Shown in pieces: positions 58,919 through 64,000 of a stretch of 64,000 nucleotides of DNA. Position 1 is the stretch's first letter; each line of letters begins with the position of its first letter. The stretch is from Pseudomonas sp. TH31 (GTDB lineage: Bacteria > Pseudomonadota > Gammaproteobacteria > Pseudomonadales > Pseudomonadaceae). The DNA lies in contig NZ_JAEKEZ010000014.1 of the NCBI RefSeq assembly GCF_016650815.1, positions 248,001 to 312,000 on the forward strand, given 5' to 3'. A program made the position numbers and the translations under genes. The notes under the pieces were generated by a model. That model searched no databases. It saw only the letters and a list, made by a program, of their open reading frames with translations, and was not told the origin of the DNA.

Positions 58919-59719
58919 ATGAATTTTTCCGCACTACGTCGCAACCTGCTGGTCGGTTCGCTGGGCCTGGCATTGAGCGCTGGCCTGTTGGGGCAAGCGG
59001 TTGCCGGTGAGCAGCTGCAAAAAATCAAGGACGCAGGCGTGATCAACGTCGGCCTGGAAGGCACGTACCCACCGTTCAGTTTCGTCGACGCCAACGGCAA
59101 ACTGGCCGGCTTCGAAGTCGAGCTCTCCGAAGCCCTGGCCCAAAAGTTGGGCGTCAAGGCCAAGATTCAGCCAACCAAGTGGGACGGCATCCTCGCCGCT
59201 CTGGAATCCAAGCGCCTGGACGTAGTGGTCAACCAGGTGACCATCTCCGACGAGCGCAAGAAGAAGTATGACTTCTCCGAGCCGTACACCATCTCCGGGA
59301 TCCAGGCGCTGGTTCTGAAGAGCAAGGAAGCCGCGCTGAACATCAAGACAGCCGCTGACCTGTCCGGCAAGAAAGTCGGTGTAGGCCTTGGCACCAACTA
59401 CGAACAGTGGGTCAGAGCCAATGTGCCGGGTGCTGACGTGCGCACCTACGACGATGATCCGACCAAGTTCGCAGACCTGAACAATGGCCGTACCGACGCC
59501 ATCCTGATCGACCGCCTGGCTGCACTTGAATACGCCAAGAAAGCACCGAAAACCGTTGCTGCCGGCCAGGCATTTTCCCGTCAGGAGTCCGGCATTGCCC
59601 TGCGTAAAGGCGAGCCAGAACTGTTGGCTGCAGTGAACAAGGCCCTCGACGAGCTGCGTGCCGACGGCACCCTGGCCAAGATCTCGGCAAAATACTTCCA
59701 AGCTGACGTCACCCAATAA
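58919..59719 (+). CDS. tcyJ: Cystine ABC transporter, substrate-binding protein
   Basis: A 266-residue precursor with signal peptide (MNFSALRRNLLVGSLGLALS, then AGLLGQAVA) and a type-3 amino acid binding fold: VGLEGTYPPFSFVDANGKLA, GFEVELSEALAQKLGVK, and LGTNYEQWVRANVPGADVRT. This is the FliY/TcyJ group binding L-cystine. The last base of its TAA is the first base of the next gene's ATG. It follows dcyD, supporting a cysteine/cystine role. Confidence 0.9.
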   Translation: MNFSALRRNLLVGSLGLALSAGLLGQAVAGEQLQKIKDAGVINVGLEGTYPPFSFVDANGKLAGFEVELSEALAQKLGVKAKIQPTKWDGILAALESKRLDVVVNQVTISDERKKKYDFSEPYTISGIQALVLKSKEAALNIKTAADLSGKKVGVGLGTNYEQWVRANVPGADVRTYDDDPTKFADLNNGRTDAILIDRLAALEYAKKAPKTVAAGQAFSRQESGIALRKGEPELLAAVNKALDELRADGTLAKISAKYFQADVTQ

Positions 59720-60384
59720 TGGAAGAAGCTTTCCAACTCGCACTGGACTCCGCGCCCTTTCTGCTCAAGGGCGCGTACTACACGGTCATCTTGAGCCTGG
59801 GCGGGATGTTCTTCGGCCTGGTGATGGGCTTCGGCCTGGCGTTGATGCGCCTGTCGCGTTTCAAATCGGTAAGCTGGCTGGCCCGCATCTATGTGTCGTT
59901 CTTTCGCGGCACGCCGTTGCTGGTGCAGCTGTTCGTGATCTATTACGGCTTGCCGCAATTGGGTATCGAACTTGATCCGTTGCCGGCAGCCCTGATCGGC
60001 TTCTCGCTGAACATGGCCGCCTACGCCTGCGAAATCCTCCGTGCCGCGATCAGCTCCATCGAGCGTGGCCAGTGGGAAGCTGCCGCCAGTATCGGCATGA
60101 CCCGCGCGCAGACCCTGCGCCGGGCCATTCTGCCGCAAGCGATGCGCACGGCCCTGCCGCCGCTGGGCAACAGTTTTATTTCGCTGGTCAAGGACACCGC
60201 GCTGGCCGCCACCATCCAGGTGCCGGAACTGTTCCGCCAGGCGCAATTGATCACCGCCCGGACTTTCGAAGTCTTCACCATGTATCTCGCCGCCGCGCTG
60301 ATCTACTGGGTTCTGGCCACGGTGCTGTCGCACCTGCAGAACAAGTTGGAAGAGCGGGTCAATCGGCACGACCAGGAGTCCTGA
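59719..60384 (+). CDS. tcyL: Cystine ABC transporter, permease
   Basis: A 221-residue polar amino acid permease (HisM/TcyL group) with about five helices and the EAA loop [20 protein letters not shown]. The segment [20 protein letters not shown] is typical. It overlaps tcyJ by one base and ends 4 bp before the ATPase gene. Confidence 0.92.
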   Translation: MEEAFQLALDSAPFLLKGAYYTVILSLGGMFFGLVMGFGLALMRLSRFKSVSWLARIYVSFFRGTPLLVQLFVIYYGLPQLGIELDPLPAALIGFSLNMAAYACEILRAAISSIERGQWEAAASIGMTRAQTLRRAILPQAMRTALPPLGNSFISLVKDTALAATIQVPELFRQAQLITARTFEVFTMYLAAALIYWVLATVLSHLQNKLEERVNRHDQES

Positions 60385-60388
60385 CCCA

Positions 60389-61144
60389 ATGATTGTCGTG
60401 GAAAAACTGACAAAGCAGTTCAAGGGTCAAGTGGTGCTCAACGGCATCGATCTGGAAGTGAAGGAAGGCGAGGTCGTCGCGATTATCGGACCAAGCGGTT
60501 CGGGTAAAACCACGTTCCTGCGTTGCCTGAACTTCCTTGAAGAACCCACCAGCGGCCGGATCAAGGTCGGTGACATCGAGATCGATGGCAGCCGCCCGCT
60601 GAACCAGCAGCAAGGTCTGGTGCGTCGTTTGCGCCAGCACGTCGGTTTCGTGTTCCAGAACTTCAACCTGTTCCCTCACCGCACGGCCCTTGAGAACGTG
60701 ATCGAAGGCCCGATCGTGGTGAAGAAAATGCCCCATGCCGAAGCCGTTGCCCTGGGCAAAAAGCTTTTGGCCAGGGTCGGTCTGGCAGGCAAGGAAGACG
60801 CTTACCCGCGACGCCTGTCCGGTGGTCAGCAACAGCGTGTGGCGATTGCCCGCGCGCTGGCGATGGAGCCGGAAGTCATTCTGTTCGATGAACCCACCTC
60901 AGCGCTCGACCCGGAACTGGTCGGCGAAGTGCTGGCAACCATCCGCAGCCTCGCCGAGGAGAAGCGCACCATGGTCATCGTCACCCACGAAATGGGCTTT
61001 GCCCGTGACGTGGCGAACCGCGTGGTGTTTTTCGACAAGGGCGTGATTGTTGAGCAAGGCGAAGCCAGGGCGTTGTTTGCCAATCCGAAAGAAGAGCGGA
61101 CGAAGCAGTTCCTCAGCAAGTTCCTGAATAACACGCACAACTGA
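60389..61144 (+). CDS. tcyN: Cystine ABC transporter, ATP-binding protein
   Basis: A 251-residue ABC ATPase. Walker [17 protein letters not shown]-loop [20 protein letters not shown], signature [15 protein letters not shown], Walker [21 protein letters not shown] and [15 protein letters not shown] are intact. It completes the tcyJLN operon. The following gap carries a large inverted repeat. Confidence 0.93.
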   Translation: MIVVEKLTKQFKGQVVLNGIDLEVKEGEVVAIIGPSGSGKTTFLRCLNFLEEPTSGRIKVGDIEIDGSRPLNQQQGLVRRLRQHVGFVFQNFNLFPHRTALENVIEGPIVVKKMPHAEAVALGKKLLARVGLAGKEDAYPRRLSGGQQQRVAIARALAMEPEVILFDEPTSALDPELVGEVLATIRSLAEEKRTMVIVTHEMGFARDVANRVVFFDKGVIVEQGEARALFANPKEERTKQFLSKFLNNTHN

Positions 61145-61403
61145 AACATCATTTCACTGCTTGTTAACTTCCAGGGACGGAAGTGGCATTTATCTCGTTT
61201 TATTAAATCCCTCGTTTTTGCTTATTCAAATCCCACCAATAATAGATCGACCCTCGCCCCTGTGTGCGTTACCTATTTATGTCCTGCAACAGACTCATTT
61301 CGTCTGACCTTCATAAAAACCATCGCTGACAAGGCTCCAGGCGTCGTCGACTCACGCCCGTGAACCCCGCAAACGCTGAGGTCGCTGCAGCAACTGCGAC
61401 GTC

Positions 61404-61574
61404 CGCCTGTAGCAGCTGTCGAGCAGCGCGAGGCAGCGTTCGACGGCGAAGCCGTCGTGAAATCAGACAACCCGGTATCTCAGAAAGACCGCGCACTCAG
61501 GTTTCACGACGGCTTCGTCCGATCGCGGCCCACACCGAACGCTGCCTCGCGCTGCTCGACAGCTGCTACAGGCG
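61404..61574. repeat. Long inverted repeat of a distinct REP family ('CTGTAGCAGCTGTCGAGCAGCGCGAGGCAGC')
   Basis: The left arm CGCCTGTAGCAGCTGTCGAG (CAGCGCGAGGCAGCGTTCG) is matched exactly by the right arm ending 61574. Inside are CGACGGCGAAGCCGTCG, a hairpin of its own, and a second ACGACGGCTTCGTCCGATCG block. The 61145-61830 gap holds no gene I can support; besides this element it contains the AT-rich upstream region of the first SfnB gene. Confidence 0.88.
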
Positions 61575-61645
61575 AACTCAGGCGCCACTGTTGCTCCATC
61601 AACAAGTGTTGCTCTGCAGACAGACACCCTTCTATGCATATTCCT

Positions 61646-61672
61646 AAAAGTTAGTTTATTAATTATTTATAC
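61646..61672 (+). promoter_or_regulatory. AT-rich element upstream of the first SfnB gene
   Basis: AAAAGTTAGTTTATTAATTA then TTTATAC closely resembles AAAAGTTATTTATTTTCTAA upstream of tauA. It is the third sulfur-gene upstream region in the window with this composition. Confidence 0.4.
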
Positions 61673-61830
61673 GCGTTTAGGGTATATGCACCGGACCACC
61701 GGACATTCTTGTTATTCGTTCGCCGCATTGATCGCGGCGTTTCCATGAGATGTGAGGTAGGTATGGTCCGGAACACAATCACCCCAGTGCAGAACGCCAG
61801 GGCATTGCGTGCAGCCAAGGAGTGGCGCTG

Positions 61831-63072
61831 ATGTCCAGTCTGGCAGAAGCCACGATCCAGAGTGATCTGGATATCGCCCCCCTGTTGTTGCCCGCGCAGG
61901 TTTTGCGCAACGACGCACACGCCATCAAGGCGGCCCACGAGCTGGCGCAAGTCGCCCGTCTGCAAGCCGCCAAACGTGACCAGCAGCGCAAGCTGCCGTG
62001 GGCGGAAATCGAACAATTCACCCGCAGCGGCCTGGGCAGCATTGCCATCCCGCGCGAGTACGGTGGCCCGCAGGTTTCGTTCGTCACCATTGCCGAGGTG
62101 TTCGCGATCATTTCCGCGGCCGACCCGGCACTCGGGCAGATCCCGCAGAACCAGTTCGGCATCCTGAACCTGGTGCTCGGCAGCGCGACGGAATCGCAGA
62201 AAAAACAGCTGTTCAAAAGTGTCCTCGAAGGCTGGCGCATCGGCAATGCCGGGCCAGAACGCGGGACCAGGAACACCCTCGAACTCAAGGCGCGGATCAC
62301 CGCTGACGGTGACGGCTTCGTCATCAGCGGCCAGAAGTTCTACTCCACCGGTGCGCTGTTCGCCCACTGGGTCGCGGTCAAGGCGTTGAACGATGACGGC
62401 AAGCAAGTGCTGGCCTTCGTCCGCCGTGGCACACCGGGCCTGCGCATCGTCGATGACTGGTCGGGCTTCGGCCAGCGCACCACCGCCAGCGGCACCATTT
62501 TGCTCAACAACGTGCGGGTCGATGCCGAGCTGGTGGTGGATAACTGGAAGATCAACGACAGCCCGAATATCCAGGGCGCCGTGTCACAACTGATTCAAGC
62601 GGCCATCGACGCCGGGATTGCCCGCGGCGCCATCGACGACGCCATCGAATTCGTCAAAACCCGCGCCCGGCCTTGGATCGACGCCAACGTCGAACGGGCC
62701 AGCGATGACCTGTACGTGATTGCCGACATCGGCAAACTGAAAATCGAATTGCACGCCGCCGAAGCGCTGCTGCGCAAGGCCGGGCAGGTGCTCGATCAGG
62801 TCAACGCCGCGCCGCTCACCGCCGAGTCTGCTGCCCGCGCGTCGATTGCCGTGGCCGAAGCCAAAGTGCTGACCACCGAGATCTCGCTGCTGGCCAGCGA
62901 AAAGCTGTTCGAACTGGCCGGCAGTCGCGCCACCCTCGCCGAATTCAACCTCGACCGTCACTGGCGCAACGCCCGCGTGCACACGCTGCACGATCCGGTG
63001 CGCTGGAAATACTACGCAGTCGGGACTTATCACCTGAACGGTACTTTGCCCGCACGGCACTCCTGGATCTAA
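61831..63072 (+). CDS. sfnB: SfnB-family sulfur acquisition oxidoreductase (acyl-CoA dehydrogenase fold)
   Basis: A 413-residue flavoprotein of the acyl-CoA dehydrogenase superfamily. The N-terminal helices (LLLPAQVLRNDAHAIKAAHE) lead to SIAIPREYGGPQVSFVTIAE, ALGQIPQNQFGILNLVLG and the middle domain GFVISGQKFYSTGALFAHWV with IVDDWSGFGQRTTASGTILL. SfnB-type enzymes act with FMNH2 monooxygenases in dimethylsulfone/sulfonate use. The start at 61831 is preceded by AAGGAG 7 nt upstream. It is followed by a paralogue 38 bp downstream. Which of the two is the true SfnB is not decidable by eye. Confidence 0.88.
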   Translation: MSSLAEATIQSDLDIAPLLLPAQVLRNDAHAIKAAHELAQVARLQAAKRDQQRKLPWAEIEQFTRSGLGSIAIPREYGGPQVSFVTIAEVFAIISAADPALGQIPQNQFGILNLVLGSATESQKKQLFKSVLEGWRIGNAGPERGTRNTLELKARITADGDGFVISGQKFYSTGALFAHWVAVKALNDDGKQVLAFVRRGTPGLRIVDDWSGFGQRTTASGTILLNNVRVDAELVVDNWKINDSPNIQGAVSQLIQAAIDAGIARGAIDDAIEFVKTRARPWIDANVERASDDLYVIADIGKLKIELHAAEALLRKAGQVLDQVNAAPLTAESAARASIAVAEAKVLTTEISLLASEKLFELAGSRATLAEFNLDRHWRNARVHTLHDPVRWKYYAVGTYHLNGTLPARHSWI

Positions 63073-63110
63073 CGACCAGAACACTTTTGACCAGATCTCT
63101 GGAGAAACAC

Positions 63111-64000
63111 ATGACTCTTTCTCACCACGTCGCGGTCATAACCAGCGATGAGCAAGCCCTGATCGTCGCCAGTGACCTGGCCGAAGATTTCAAACGCGAC
63201 AGCGCCCTGCGCGACCGCGAACGTCGTTTACCGCACCCGGAGCTGGAAGTGTTTTCCCGTTCGGGCCTTTGGGGCATCAGCGTGCCCAAGGAGTACGGCG
63301 GCGCCGGGGTTTCCAACGTCACCCTGGCCAAAGTGATCGCCTTGATCGCCCAGGCCGACGGCTCCCTTGGCCAAATCCCGCAGAACCATTTCTATGCCCT
63401 CGAAGTGCTGCGCGTGAACGGCAGCGAAACGCAGAAAGAACGCCTGTACGCCGAAGTATTGGCCGGCCAGCGCTTCGGTAACGCCCTTGCCGAGCTCGGT
63501 ACCAAAACTGCCCACGACCGGGTCACCAGCCTCAAGCGCGACGGTGACGGCTATCGCATCAACGGCCGCAAGTTCTACGCCACCGGGGCGATTTACGCCC
63601 AGCGCATTCCGACCTCGGTGGTGGATGAACACGGCGTGCAGCAACTGGCATTCGTGCCGCATAACAGCAAAGGATTGACCGTCATCGACGACTGGAGTGG
63701 TTTCGGCCAGCGCACCACCGGCAGCGGTTCGGTGGTGTTCGAAGACGTCTACGTCGGCGCCGAAGACGTGATTCCATTCCAAAGCGCTTTCGAACGTCCG
63801 ACCACCGTCGGCCCGCTGGCGCAGATCCTTCACGCCGCCATCGACACCGGCATTGCCCGCGCAGCCTACGAAGACGCCCTGCATTTCGTGCGCACCAAAA
63901 CCCGGCCGTGGATTGACGCCACCCATGAAAAAGCCATCGAAGACCCGCTGACCATCAAGAGCTTCGGCCACCTGGCCATTCGCTTGCACGCCACCGAAGC
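63111..64000 (+). CDS. Second SfnB-family oxidoreductase (partial, 3' end outside window)
   Basis: A 296-codon fragment open at the window edge, paralogous to the preceding gene: MTLSHHVAVITSDEQALIVA, SVPKEYGGAGVSNVTLAKVI, SLGQIPQNHFYALEVLRVNG, RINGRKFYATGAIYAQRIPT, and IDDWSGFGQRTTGSGSVVFE. GGAGAA precedes the ATG by about 6 nt. The two genes are tandem and co-directional with a 38-bp gap, so they form an operon. It probably participates in organosulfur scavenging. Confidence 0.87.
   Translation, partial: MTLSHHVAVITSDEQALIVASDLAEDFKRDSALRDRERRLPHPELEVFSRSGLWGISVPKEYGGAGVSNVTLAKVIALIAQADGSLGQIPQNHFYALEVLRVNGSETQKERLYAEVLAGQRFGNALAELGTKTAHDRVTSLKRDGDGYRINGRKFYATGAIYAQRIPTSVVDEHGVQQLAFVPHNSKGLTVIDDWSGFGQRTTGSGSVVFEDVYVGAEDVIPFQSAFERPTTVGPLAQILHAAIDTGIARAAYEDALHFVRTKTRPWIDATHEKAIEDPLTIKSFGHLAIRLHATE

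Overview
This window looks like a chromosome segment of a fluorescent-group Pseudomonas. The evidence is high GC, an OprD porin, aguBA, the rimABK cluster, dense intergenic palindromes of the Pseudomonas REP type, and gene order. The run rfbC-dctB-dctD-thioesterase-cysQ-nudE-yrfG-LysM-LysR-fdhD-fdhF, followed by pckA-hslO-small gene-hslR-rim-envZ-ompR-tex-thioesterase-gshA, matches my memory of the P. aeruginosa PAO1 PA5164-PA5203 region. No tRNA, rRNA, IS element, prophage or CRISPR array was seen.

Layout. 1-1.7 kb: an operon of a 2-oxoglutarate/Fe(II) amino-acid-type dioxygenase, a GNAT acetyltransferase and an AzlC exporter subunit (cut by the window edge). 1.9-5.1 kb: OprD-type porin, SnoaL-like protein, FrnE/DsbA-like oxidoreductase and a small hypothetical protein. 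5.3-10.6 kb: agmatine catabolism (aguB-aguA) and a 970-residue kinase/PLP-enzyme fusion. 10.7-26.9 kb: rfbC, the DctB/DctD two-component system, nucleotide housekeeping enzymes, an FdhD/YdeP-type molybdoenzyme pair, fatty-acid enzymes and an unusual RecQ. 27.2-29.7 kb: a hipBA toxin-antitoxin module between a DUF1493 gene and a 153-bp copy of that gene's 3' end. 29.7-43.7 kb: exporter, pckA, Hsp33, Hsp15, rimABK, envZ/ompR, tex and gshA. 44-64 kb: a sulfur-scavenging region with tauABCD, a broken flavin monooxygenase, a LacI remnant, epsC, dcyD, a cystine/polar amino acid ABC transporter and two tandem SfnB-type flavoproteins. A LysR/SDR group and a choline-type BCCT transporter are interspersed.

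A key caveat is that at least eleven genes are broken, mostly by loss of one base in short homopolymer runs. They include genes that should be intact, such as tex, ompR, pckA and gshA. Adding one base at the stated site restores the frame and a family-like length in each single-hit gene. The simplest reading is a systematic sequencing or assembly error, so these genes are given as full loci with the shift site stated. The truncated LacI, the DUF1493 remnant and perhaps the small gene at 33.4 kb look like real decay or rearrangement.

The most interesting signals are the hipBA module with its target-gene repeat, the hydroxylase-acetyltransferase-exporter operon, the kinase-lyase fusion, the modular REP palindromes, and AT-rich elements shared by the sulfur-gene promoters.
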